Shown here: positions 34,513 to 43,200 of the stretch, one piece after another
How positions within the stretch are numbered: the stretch's first letter is position 1
Layout of the letters: every line of letters starts with the position of its first letter
NCBI RefSeq assembly: GCF_003326675.1
Contig: NZ_JPWF01000004.1
Span: forward strand, 310,001-374,000
Source of the DNA: Thalassospira profundimaris
GTDB taxonomy: Bacteria > Pseudomonadota > Alphaproteobacteria > Rhodospirillales > Thalassospiraceae
Direction of reading: 5' to 3'
Length of the DNA stretch: 64,000 nucleotides
Made by a program: the position numbers and the translations under genes
The notes under the pieces: generated by a model
What the model was told of the DNA's origin: nothing
What the model saw: only the letters and a program-made list of their open reading frames with translations
Databases searched by the model: none

Positions 34513-34536
34513 ATCACGGGGTCATGATCAGGCTGA

Positions 34537-34863
34537 TCAGACCGGCATGTTCAGAATGCTCTGATAGGCTTCAACCGCCTTGTCACGGACCGAAACCACA
34601 GTACGCAGGGTCACCTCGGCGGCCGAAACAGCCGTGACCACTTCGTGCAGTTCCGCATCGCCGGTGATTGCCTTCTGGGTCATTGTTTCACTGTTGACCA
34701 TGGTTGCGCGCGCATCATGTGCAGCACCACGTACCATGTCGGCAAAACTTTCCCCCGGATTAACCTTGGTGCCGGTGCCGGTTACGGTTTCCGTAACGGT
34801 ATTGGTCTTGCCCGCAGCCGCATTGCGGTAGGCAGAAATGGCATCGTTGAAGCTGGCGACCAT
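34537..34863 (-). CDS. fliE: Flagellar hook-basal body protein FliE
   Basis: Rod-to-MS-ring adaptor and first rod protein exported. 108 aa: a variable Thr-rich N-terminus, then the conserved SFADMVRGAAHDARATMVNSE and the C-terminal ELHEVVTAVSAAEVTLRTVVSVRDKAVEAYQSILNMPV, which matches the family end. The ATG at 34863 follows AAGGA at nine bases; a TTG at 34872 is possible. Last of the flgB-flgC-fliE group. Confidence 0.93.
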   Translation of the reverse strand: MVASFNDAISAYRNAAAGKTNTVTETVTGTGTKVNPGESFADMVRGAAHDARATMVNSETMTQKAITGDAELHEVVTAVSAAEVTLRTVVSVRDKAVEAYQSILNMPV

Positions 34864-34909
34864 GGGTTTCAATCCTTAAACGTCTTCAGTCCCGTTTGAT
34901 ATCGACTGC

Positions 34910-35317
34910 TTATTGCAGAATATCAAGGGTCTTGAGCAACATGCTGCGCGATGACTGGATCACATTGAGGTTGGCCTCGTATGAACGCTGTGCTTCGCGC
35001 ATATCCATCATTTCAACAAGCGTTTCAACGTTCGGGGTCTGGACATAGCCCTGATCGTTGGCTGCCGGATGGCTTGGTTCATACTTCATACCAAAATCAG
35101 AACGATCTGGCATTACCTTATTGACCTTGACCATTTCGACACCGACTTCGCGGTCCATGACATTCTTGAATGTCAGAAGCTTGCGGCGGTACGGGTCCTG
35201 TCCCGGTGCAGTCGGAAGACTGTCGGCGTTGGCAACGTTTTCCGCAGCAACGCGAAGACGAGTGCCCTGTGCGCGCATACCAGCAGCAGAGATTTTAAAA
35301 GCCTTGTAAAGTTCCAT
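34910..35317 (-). CDS. flgC: Flagellar basal-body rod protein FlgC
   Basis: Proximal rod subunit. 135 aa with the N-terminal rod signature (KISAAGMRAQGTRLRVAAENVANADS), a central variable part, and the C-terminal helix VEMMDMREAQRSYEANLNVI...LLKTLDIL that packs in the rod. Lies between flgB and fliE, the standard order. Confidence 0.96.
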   Translation of the reverse strand: MELYKAFKISAAGMRAQGTRLRVAAENVANADSLPTAPGQDPYRRKLLTFKNVMDREVGVEMVKVNKVMPDRSDFGMKYEPSHPAANDQGYVQTPNVETLVEMMDMREAQRSYEANLNVIQSSRSMLLKTLDILQ

Positions 35318-35340
35318 GGTTTCAGCTCTCTAACTTATGG

Positions 35341-35742
35341 TTACACGCGGCCAAGGGCCGAAATGAACATTGATTTCTGTTTGGCATACAGACGGGTCAT
35401 GGTCTGATAATCGACCTGGTTTTCGTTCATCTTGACCATCTGTTCTTCAAGGATCACGGCGTTTTTGCCCGGCGCGACTTCATAGTTCTTGCGCACTTCC
35501 TCGTCCTTGAAGTTCTGCGGTTTGTGCAGACCCTGCGTATGACCGGGTGTGGTTGCCTGCATTGCAAGAATGAACTGGCGATCACGACCGATATTCTTCG
35601 GATCGAATTCTTTGAGATCACTGGCGCGGTAATTCGGCGTATCGGAGTTGGCGATATTCTGCGCAATGACTTCCTGGCGCTGGGTGAGCCAGTCCATCTT
35701 CTCTTTGAGATTGGCGAACATGCCAAGTTTGCCGATATCCAT
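35341..35742 (-). CDS. flgB: Flagellar basal-body rod protein FlgB
   Basis: Proximal rod subunit. 133 aa: LKEKMDWLTQRQEVIAQNIANSDTPNYRASDLKEF is the N-terminal rod motif, and the C-terminus is MNENQVDYQTMTRLYAKQKSMFISALGRV. First gene of the flgB-flgC-fliE-fliQ-fliR-flhB set; a strong sigma-54-type promoter lies about 130 bases upstream. Confidence 0.95.
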   Translation of the reverse strand: MDIGKLGMFANLKEKMDWLTQRQEVIAQNIANSDTPNYRASDLKEFDPKNIGRDRQFILAMQATTPGHTQGLHKPQNFKDEEVRKNYEVAPGKNAVILEEQMVKMNENQVDYQTMTRLYAKQKSMFISALGRV

Positions 35743-35874
35743 TTCCTGCTCCTTGTCTGCGCTTTCCGAGTATTGACTGCGCGGGTAAAGCCGAAGTTAA
35801 CGCCGTTGCCCGGATCGGGTCAGGATCGCCCGGATGGTTGATTTTGCCGCCCCGTTTGATCCTGCCAACACAAA

Positions 35875-35890
35875 TGCATGAAGCGTGCCA
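35875..35890 (-). promoter_or_regulatory. Sigma-54 promoter for flgB operon
   Basis: On the reverse strand TGGCACG-N5-TGCA. The GG/GC core spacing is 10 bases and it matches the -24/-12 consensus at all but one specified position. It lies 133 bases before the flgB ATG. Confidence 0.7.
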
Positions 35891-35983
35891 AACTGTCCAA
35901 GATCTTTGAAATTGCCCGAGGTCTGACCAATTCGCGTCGGGCACTAGACCCCGCGTTTGAAAATGGGCATATTGTGTTCCGTC

Positions 35984-36002
35984 TGGTAAATTCTGTTTAC
36001 CA
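35984..36002 (+). promoter_or_regulatory. Inverted repeat in the csrA leader
   Basis: TGGTAAA, 5-base loop, TTTACCA: a perfect 7-bp inverted repeat ending 22 bases before the csrA ATG. Operator or RNA hairpin not decided. A GGA triplet lies at 36014-36016, close to the start codon. Confidence 0.45.
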
Positions 36003-36024
36003 TCTATCGAAACCGGAACACTGT

Positions 36025-36303
36025 ATGCTCTATCTCACACGAAAAGTTGGCGACTCCGTTGTCATTGACGACAATATCGAAGTCACCGTCGTTGAGGTCC
36101 GTGGCAAGACCGTCAAACTTGGCTTTACTTTCCCCGAAGATGTTCAGGTTCTTCGACGCGAACTTTATGACCGCATTCAGGAAGAAAACCGTTCGGCTGC
36201 TGTCAGTGAAGACATCATTCGTCATCTCGGAGGGGCCAACAGCCCGGCCAAGGACATCAGCGAAAAGAAATCAGATACCGACGAGAATGCCGGTAATAGC
36301 TGA
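36025..36303 (+). CDS. csrA: Carbon storage regulator CsrA
   Basis: Dimeric RNA-binding post-transcriptional regulator that binds GGA motifs, often repressing flagellin or metabolic mRNAs. It starts MLYLTRKVGDSVVIDDNIEV with the full five-strand core through VQVLRRELYDRI. At 92 aa it is longer than the usual 60-70; the extra C-terminus is polar and probably disordered. The start at 36025 is the family start; the longer frame upstream has no matching residues. fliW, its usual protein antagonist, is also in this window beside the flagellin gene. Confidence 0.93.
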   Translation: MLYLTRKVGDSVVIDDNIEVTVVEVRGKTVKLGFTFPEDVQVLRRELYDRIQEENRSAAVSEDIIRHLGGANSPAKDISEKKSDTDENAGNS

Positions 36304-36551
36304 TTGATCAGGGCAAAGCCGGGATGTCCGGCGCCCGCCAAACATATCTGCCTGCTTGCAGGCACCGTCATCTTCCAGGCAGGTAGCCGGGATATTGACC
36401 CATCATCTGGCTCTCATCCTTCTTATTGTCGCATGCGCCCGGCTCCGGGCACTGCGATCGTGTATCGACAACGATTTGTTGACCATCTTTGCTCTATGGT
36501 CGACGCTTGAAGATCACAGTCAGGCATCAATGACCTGCAATGAAGGGCGAT

Positions 36552-36980
36552 ATGAGCGCGAACAAGCCCACCTATGACATTACCGACCAACCGGCAAGCA
36601 AGACGGAAAATCTTGCCGCACCGGGCGAACAGGACCAGAAGGCCGTCGCACTTCGGTATGCGCATGGGCGCGACAATGCCCCGATTTTAAGTGCCAAGGG
36701 CGCAGGCAGCGTTGCGGAACAGATATTGCAAGTCGCCTTTGCCAACGGGATCAAGGTCCGTAAAGACAGTGATCTTGCCGAAATTCTGATGGCCGTGGAT
36801 GTCGACAGCGAAATTCCGCTCGAAGCCTTTGCCGCCGTCGCCGAAATTTTAAACTATATTTATCGGATAAATCGTATCTATGGCGGTTCATCGCGCAGCA
36901 AGACCGAGCCGCAAGACGAAGTCACAGCAGCAACATCGTTTGATCGAAACGTTGATCTCAATGGGAAAGGCCAATCATGA
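36552..36980 (+). CDS. FlhB C-terminal-domain homologue, FlhX-like (142 aa)
   Basis: EscU/YscU/HrcU-family fragment without membrane helices. AVALRYAHGRDNAPILSAKG, AEQILQVAFANGIKVRKDSDLAEILMAVDVDSEIPLEAFAAVAEIL aligns with the post-cleavage FlhB C-terminal domain, but the NPTH site itself is absent. Such stand-alone domains exist near flagellar loci and can partly replace FlhB-CC in switching. AAGGGCG precedes the ATG at 36552. The stop overlaps the next gene (ATGA). Confidence 0.8.
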   Translation: MSANKPTYDITDQPASKTENLAAPGEQDQKAVALRYAHGRDNAPILSAKGAGSVAEQILQVAFANGIKVRKDSDLAEILMAVDVDSEIPLEAFAAVAEILNYIYRINRIYGGSSRSKTEPQDEVTAATSFDRNVDLNGKGQS

Positions 36981-37312
36981 GCCCTGAACAATTCAAGCCC
37001 GATCAGTTCAAGAAAGATCTGAAACGCGTTCTGTCCCTGATCCGTACCGGACAGCGATATCTTGACGATGGCAAGGTTGTCGAATTGTCGGCCCTTGAAC
37101 ACCGGATTGCCGATCTGTGTGATCAGGCACGTTCGATGGGCGCCGAGCAGCGCCGCGAAGTTGCACCACTTTTGGCCGCCCTTGGCGACGAACTTGGTCA
37201 GCTCGAAGCCAATATGCAAAAGGAATATTCCGATATTCAGCGCCAGTTGCGCGGCATCAGCAACACCGCACAGGCCACCAATGCCTATGCCCAAGCCGCC
37301 CGCACCAAATAG
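36977..37312 (+). CDS. Small coiled-coil protein, probable flagellar accessory (111 aa)
   Basis: No confident family match. Almost entirely helical and charged: FKKDLKRVLSLIRTGQRYLD, then LSALEHRIADLCDQARSMG and LLAALGDELGQLEANMQKEY, a pattern like small flagellar chaperones (FliT/FlgN size class). Its ATG overlaps the stop of the FlhX-like gene, so the two are translationally coupled, and fliO follows. A chaperone role is inferred from size, helicity and position only. Confidence 0.6.
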   Translation: MSPEQFKPDQFKKDLKRVLSLIRTGQRYLDDGKVVELSALEHRIADLCDQARSMGAEQRREVAPLLAALGDELGQLEANMQKEYSDIQRQLRGISNTAQATNAYAQAARTK

Positions 37313-37413
37313 GTCATATCCCGGCCAAGCGGCTGAATTCAAACAATCTGCCATCGGCTTTGCACGTGATGGCAACTTGCCTGCCTGTCAGTGGCACGGT
37401 AAACAGAAACACT

Positions 37414-37489
37414 GATGGCAAATAAAGATAACGATCACGACCGCACGACCGACACAGGTCACTGGTTGTTCTCGGGGAAAGCTACCTGA
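37414..37489 (+). CDS. Possible 24-residue coupled peptide before fliO
   Basis: Starts MANKDNDHDRTTDTG and ends GKAT with a TGATG overlap onto the fliO start, suggesting possible translational coupling. No clear ribosome-binding site and no homologue known to me. May be chance. Confidence 0.25.
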
Positions 37490-37872
37490 TGGAACTAAGC
37501 GCCTATTACCGGTTTGTTGCCGCCCTGCTTTTTGTGCTGGGGATCATCGGCATATTTGCACTGGTTGCACGGCGCATTATTCCCGGTGCGCGCAACATCA
37601 ACCGTCGCGGTGCCAAACGGCGCCTCTCTGTGGTCGAAGTCGTTCCGGTTGATACCAAGAGACGATTGGTTTTGTTGCGTCGTGATGACACCGAACATCT
37701 GGTCATGCTCAGCCCGCAGGGCGATACGGTTATCGAGCGGAATATCGGCACCCATTTCGTCGATCTGATTGACACCGGCAAAAGCGACGACACCAATACG
37801 CTTTCGGGTAATGATGAAACCGGTTCTGATACAGCAGAACCGGAAAACAACGACAGGACCAACCCTGCATGA
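37489..37872 (+). CDS. fliO: Flagellar biosynthetic protein FliO
   Basis: Single-pass membrane factor that assists FliP assembly into the export gate. 127 aa: N-terminal membrane helix (about 8-27, FVAALLFVLGIIGIFALVAR), then the FliO beta domain (KRRLSVVEVVPVDTKRRLVLLRRD...EHLVMLSPQGDTVIE) and a disordered acidic tail. GGGGAAAG precedes the ATG. Overlaps fliP by ATGA. Confidence 0.9.
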   Translation: MELSAYYRFVAALLFVLGIIGIFALVARRIIPGARNINRRGAKRRLSVVEVVPVDTKRRLVLLRRDDTEHLVMLSPQGDTVIERNIGTHFVDLIDTGKSDDTNTLSGNDETGSDTAEPENNDRTNPA

Positions 37873-38687
37873 GCCGCATCGACCAGCACCCGACACAAAC
37901 CGCAATGACCAAACCGGGCAAAACCGGATGGCGTGCGCCACGCTGGCTGACACTGTGTGCCATCTGGTCATTGATCCCGCTGATTGCCCTGCTTGCAGGT
38001 GGCGACACCGTGCAGGCCCAGACATTCAATTTCGATCTTGGCGACGGTCCCGGCGTAACGTCGTCAGGCCGTCTGATCCAGTTGATCGGCCTGATCACGG
38101 TTCTTAGCATCGCGCCGGCCATCCTGATGATGGTGACGTCCTTTACCCGTATCATCGTGGTTCTCAGCCTGCTTCGTACGGCACTGGGCATTCAGCAATC
38201 GCCGCCCAACCAGGTTCTGATCAGTCTGGCGATGTTCCTGACCCTGTTCATCATGATGCCGACCCTTGAACGGGTCTGGGACGAGGGTCTTCAGCCGATG
38301 ATCAATGGCAATATCGATGAATTCGAAGGGTTCGAGCGGTCGGTCAAACCGGTCCATGACTTCATGATGACCCAGGTCCGAGAACGTGACCTTCAGCTGT
38401 TTGTCAATCTGGCCGGGGTTGAAGTCACCACACCGGAAACCATCCCGCTGCGCTCGTTGATCCCGGCTTTCATGATCAGTGAATTGCGCCGGGCCTTTGA
38501 AATCGGCTTCCTTCTGTTCATCCCGTTCCTGATCATTGATATGGTGGTCGCCAGTGTTCTGATGTCGATGGGCATGATGATGCTGCCGCCGGTGATCATT
38601 TCCCTGCCCTTCAAGCTGATCTTCTTTGTGATGGTTGATGGCTGGTATCTGATTGCCGGATCACTGGTCGAAAGTTTCGGGCGTTAG
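37869..38687 (+). CDS. fliP: Flagellar export protein FliP
   Basis: Core export-gate subunit. 272 aa: signal peptide ending near VQA (about residue 48), then TVLSIAPAILMMVTSFTRIIVVLSLLRTALG and the central QSPPNQVLISLAMFLTLFIM. The C-terminal pair is ELRRAFEIGFLLFIPFLIIDMVVASVLMSMGMMMLPP, and the protein ends DGWYLIAGSLVESF. The highly conserved family motifs are all present. Translationally coupled to fliO; a terminator follows. Confidence 0.97.
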   Translation: MSRIDQHPTQTAMTKPGKTGWRAPRWLTLCAIWSLIPLIALLAGGDTVQAQTFNFDLGDGPGVTSSGRLIQLIGLITVLSIAPAILMMVTSFTRIIVVLSLLRTALGIQQSPPNQVLISLAMFLTLFIMMPTLERVWDEGLQPMINGNIDEFEGFERSVKPVHDFMMTQVRERDLQLFVNLAGVEVTTPETIPLRSLIPAFMISELRRAFEIGFLLFIPFLIIDMVVASVLMSMGMMMLPPVIISLPFKLIFFVMVDGWYLIAGSLVESFGR

Positions 38688-38713
38688 CGAAGATCATCGC
38701 AAATCCGCATTAT

Positions 38714-38745
38714 AAAAGCCGCCAAGCTTGAAGCTGGCGGCTTTT
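38714..38745. terminator. Terminator after fliP
   Basis: AAAAGCCGCC / GGCGGCTTTT with an inner AGCT pairing, then a T-rich stretch; 26 bases after the fliP stop, and also suited to the convergent Sel1 gene. Confidence 0.85.
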
Positions 38746-38815
38746 ACTTTTTGTTCCCTAGACTCAGGCACTCTGGCGCAGGCCAGATTACGTCGCGCAC
38801 ATGATGCGCAAATCT

Positions 38816-40135
38816 TTATGACCGCCGTTTTGCGGCCTTGAAAACGTCTTGTTCAAGCGGTTTGAGGCCAAAGCTGCCCCGCCGCGGGCCGGGATTTTCG
38901 GCAACGAATTTCTCGGCAATATGGCGTTCGCGTTCCGTCATGCGGGCATGAATGGCCCCCATTTCACGCTGGGCCTGACTGCCCTCGGTCGGGGCCGACA
39001 TCCGCAACCAGTAATAGGCAAGGATATTGTCCTGTTCGACACCACTGCCAATCGCATAAAGACGCCCAAGGGCGGCCTGCCCGTTGGCCGACCCCTTGCG
39101 GGCGGCGCGTTCATACCAGGTCGCGGCACGTGCCATATCGACCGGCACGCCAAGACCATGTTCATACATCACCCCGATCAGGTGATAGCCGCCCGGGTGA
39201 CCAAGCTCGGCAAGGTCCATCGCCAGATCAAGCGCACTTGGATAATCAGGTTCGCGATGTGGCACACCGAAAATCAGGATTTGCGTCATCTGATATTTTG
39301 CAGACGCATCGCCCTGATCACAGGCATTCATCAACATCGTCCAGCCCCGATTAAACAGCTTCAAATCAGGGGAATGGCAGAAATACATCGCAAGGTTGGC
39401 CTGCGCATAGGCATCGCCTTCGCTTGCCGCCAGTTCAAACCAGCTGATGCTTTCGGCGATATTGCGTTCAGCACCAAGACCAACACCAAGCGCATAGCCA
39501 AGGGCCGATGCAGCTTCAATGCTGCCGGCACGGGCCGCACGCATATTGAATTCAAATGACTTGGCCGGATCACGGTTCACACCGCGCCCTTCAAGATAAA
39601 GATAGGCAAGAACACTGGCAGCAGATGGATCGTTCAGATCGCTTGCGCGTTCAAAATATTCAATTGCCTTTTCGTCATCCTGATCGACACCCCAACCGTT
39701 AAGGTAACAAACACCAAGGTTATACAGGGCAGCAACAGAACCAAATTCGATGGCTTCTTCAAACCAGTGGGCCGCAGTTTCGGCATTTTCCTGAACGCCA
39801 AGGCCCTTGGCATAGAGATAGCCAAGATTGTTTGCAGAAATCGGTTCGCCCGATGCGGCTTCTTCGTGGAACCAGTATGCGGCTTCGCGGTACCATTGCT
39901 GGCCTTCGCCAAGATCCTCGGACACGCCGAGTCCCTTGCTGCGCATATAACCATAGCAAACAGCAGCAAATGCACGGCTTTGGCGGTGAATCTGATCAAG
40001 AATACGGCGGGTCGCGGACTCATCACGCGGCATTCCGTCGCCCAGAAAATGCTTCTGGGCAAGCGAAAGCTGGGCGAAAATGTCCTTTTCGACATTCGCC
40101 TCATCGTAATAGACCATTTTAAGAGCACGATCCAT
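38816..40135 (-). CDS. Sel1-repeat protein (439 aa)
   Basis: Scaffold of Sel1-like repeats, the roughly 36-residue TPR relative. Units recur with the A..LG.LY..G.GV..D...A..WF..AA..G pattern, for example ISANNLGYLYAKGLGVQ, ALYNLGVCYLNGWGVDQD, ASVLAYLYLEGRGVNRD and GYHLIGVMYEHGLGVPVD, at least nine units. No signal peptide, so probably cytoplasmic. It is the last gene of the reverse-strand motility run after the AMIN/TPR gene, 96 bases downstream. Sel1 proteins near flagella often act in assembly or signalling; the role here is unknown. Confidence 0.85.
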   Translation of the reverse strand: MDRALKMVYYDEANVEKDIFAQLSLAQKHFLGDGMPRDESATRRILDQIHRQSRAFAAVCYGYMRSKGLGVSEDLGEGQQWYREAAYWFHEEAASGEPISANNLGYLYAKGLGVQENAETAAHWFEEAIEFGSVAALYNLGVCYLNGWGVDQDDEKAIEYFERASDLNDPSAASVLAYLYLEGRGVNRDPAKSFEFNMRAARAGSIEAASALGYALGVGLGAERNIAESISWFELAASEGDAYAQANLAMYFCHSPDLKLFNRGWTMLMNACDQGDASAKYQMTQILIFGVPHREPDYPSALDLAMDLAELGHPGGYHLIGVMYEHGLGVPVDMARAATWYERAARKGSANGQAALGRLYAIGSGVEQDNILAYYWLRMSAPTEGSQAQREMGAIHARMTERERHIAEKFVAENPGPRRGSFGLKPLEQDVFKAAKRRS

Positions 40136-40234
40136 CACAGCACGACACTCGCAATCACACGTTCAAACCAGCAGAAAACGGGCAGAAATCCACGCTTTTG
40201 GCGCGGCTAGCCCACGTTACACATTTATCGAACG

Positions 40235-43200
40235 TTAATTTATAGCACTAAGCTGGGATTTTTCCAACTGATCGCGATAGGTCGCAAGAAAGCCTTGGAA
40301 GTTTTCCACTTCATCAACCTTGTCCGCAAGCGTGCGATAATCGATCAACCCCTGCGTGGGCGACGATGTAATCAGGCTAAATGCCTGGGCAAACGGGCTT
40401 TGTGCCATGCCTTCGCCGTAACGACGTTTCAACATGTTAAGGGTGCGTTCCTGCCCTGCCATCGCAAGGTTAACCGCCCAATTCAAAAGATAACGCGCCC
40501 GTTCGTCGGAAATCGGTCCGCTTTGCCGCTCTTCGTCATCGCCAACAAGACGCTGGAAGGTTTCAGCTGCGGACATGTAATCCCGGGTCTGACGATAATA
40601 ATCGACCCGCAGCAGTTCTGCATTCTTGCTTAGATCACCATCAAGCGATGCGATGGCCTCGGCCCCGCGATCGGTATCAAGCAATGCCCGTGCCTTCAGA
40701 TGGCGACGTTGCGTTGCCAGTTCATCGGAAACGCCCGGCTCGTCGGTATCATCGATGACGCGGATGGTATCTTCGGGTTTGCTGTCAAGCAGGTAAACCA
40801 GCGCCAAGCGCGCGCCCACACGGGCCTTTTCGACACCGTTCAGGCGGAAATCGACCTGATGCTCAAGAAGGTTTTCGGCGCGTTCAAACAGCTCGACATC
40901 CACCATGCGGTCGGCCAGACGGCGGATCAGTTCATCGCCCTTTTCCCCGGCGGGGGTCAGTTCGCGGAACTCGTCATAAAGTGCGACGGCCTTGATCGCC
41001 GAGATATTATTGATGTCATCGCCCAGATAAAGATTTTCGAACGTCTTGTGCATCAGGTCGGTGGCCTCGGTCGCAACCGGCTTGTTGGGGAAGAAAATCG
41101 CTACCTGACGCAGGGTATTTAGACCGTCACGGAAATCCTTGTTCTCGATCTGCAGTTCGCCAATCCGTTTGAGCAATGCCATCTCGAAGCCATCACCGCG
41201 CCATGCAAAGCGCAGTTGTTGAAGCTGTTCAATCGCATCTTCAACAGTCAAACGCTGCAAGCGCATCAGAAGTTCGGTGCGATCAAAGATGGCATGCGCA
41301 CGTGCCTTGCGGTTGTCGCCTTCTGCAACCTGATCCCAGGTCGCAACAGCTTGTTCCAACTCGCCAGCTTCTTCTTCAAAGAAGCCCTTCAGATACTGGA
41401 CATCCTGGATTTTCGATTCAGAAAGGCCACTTGTGACCAGCATTTTCTCGATCAGGTCCATGCCGGCTTCGGGATTTCCAACGATCAGGGCCTGCTCGGT
41501 CGCAAGCGGGCCAAGCCGCGACAGCAACTCTGGCGGATAGAAATCAAGAATATGGAAACTGTCGAGCAGATCACGTGCCCCCTCGTTCGGGCGTCCAAGT
41601 GCTGCAAGGTTGACGGCACGCCACATTTTCATTTCGGGGATCGCACGCAGACGTTCGTCATTGAGCAGACGTTCTGCCTCGCCATAGTCGCGATTAAGGA
41701 ATTTGACAGCGGCCTTCAGCGCACGGAACTGCAATTTCTGGGCAATTAGCGGATCGTCGCCTTCCATTGCCGACACCACGGCATTGGCTTCGGGGCCCAA
41801 TCCGTTGGCCATGTAATACTGGGCCAGTTCAAGGCGGGCCTTGTTGCGATGCTCGTCACCACTATTGGCAATATCAAGACGGAGCTTGCGGATGGCTTTG
41901 TTGAACTCGTCCAGTCCACCGCGACGCCATGTATCAAGATCAAAAATCAAACCTTCACGGCCGTCACCCGTACTTGCACGCACACCGGTTGCCGATGCCA
42001 ACAGACGCGCACCTTCCGGCGAAATATTCAGACCATCGGCCGCGGTTACAATCACCGCCTGTCCATCACTGCGATCGGCGACCTGAACACTTTCGTTCAT
42101 CGGCGCGACGACAACGCCCTGCACGGAGGGCAGGACTTCGAATTCCGGATAGTTCAGCGCGACCTCGATGCCATAACCCGACTGGGTGGTCGTCACCACA
42201 CGAAGGGTATCGCCCACTTCTGGATCATCAATCGGGATAATCGGGCCGACATCCTCAAGCGGCACAATCAGGCGCGCGCGGGTCTGATCATCAAGCTCAA
42301 TCGACGGTCCAAGTTTTTCGACCGGCTGCAATGTCCCCTGCTGCAACGTAACGCGCCAGTCACCTTCGGCCGTTCGGGTCGTATAAAGGCCGATGCCATC
42401 GGGAATGGTCATGCGCAGAACGGTTGCATAGGGGCTTTCGATCTGTTCGATCACGCCGATAATCTGTGAGGCTTCCTGACGCACAGTTTCAAGATCAAGG
42501 CTGGCGCGAACATCAAAGGCCATCCACAAGAATCCTGCACGTGCCCAAACCGCGGCCCCACCCGGCTGTCCAAACGGGAAGCCCAGCGTCATTTCAGTCG
42601 CGGTCTGTTCGACCGTAACCTGAAGATTACCGATGCTGGTCCGTTCCTGCGGGGCGTTCCCGGTTGTTGGGGCACCTTGTTCAGCCGCAACTGTCCTTGC
42701 CATGGCCTCGGGCGAGTTGGGATCAAGATTATCATTGGCAGCAGTATCAGGCTGTGACTGCCCCGCGCCACTGGATGCCACATTCTCGCCGTTTCGGTTG
42801 CCCGCAGCAGGTTGCGGTGCCGGTTGCGGTGCCGGTGCGTTTGGCGCAGCGGGTGCTGTTGGCGCGGTTGCTGCTGTATTCTGACCGCCGGACGCGGTTG
42901 TCGGGCGGGTTTCGGCCGTGTCGGTTGCGGGTGCACGTTGCGCCCCCATAACATCAACAACAACCTTGTTCCCCGAACGGAAATGACGCAATTGCCGTGC
43001 AGGATTGGTTTCGATCACCACATCAAGCGGATTGGTTCCGGCCTGTGAAATACGCACACCTTCGGGAAGACGGCGCGACAGACCAGTGGCATCTATCCTT
43101 GCCGGCGCATCAAACGCCAATGTTTGCGATCCTTGCGCCCCTTCGAGGCTGTAGTCAGTCCGCTTGGGCCAATCAAACACCAACCGGTAAAAGGTCGGAT

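Noticed and set aside
37389..37405. TGGCACG upstream of fliO, sigma-54 like
   Set aside because: There is no GC at the -12 position, so the core spacing fails.
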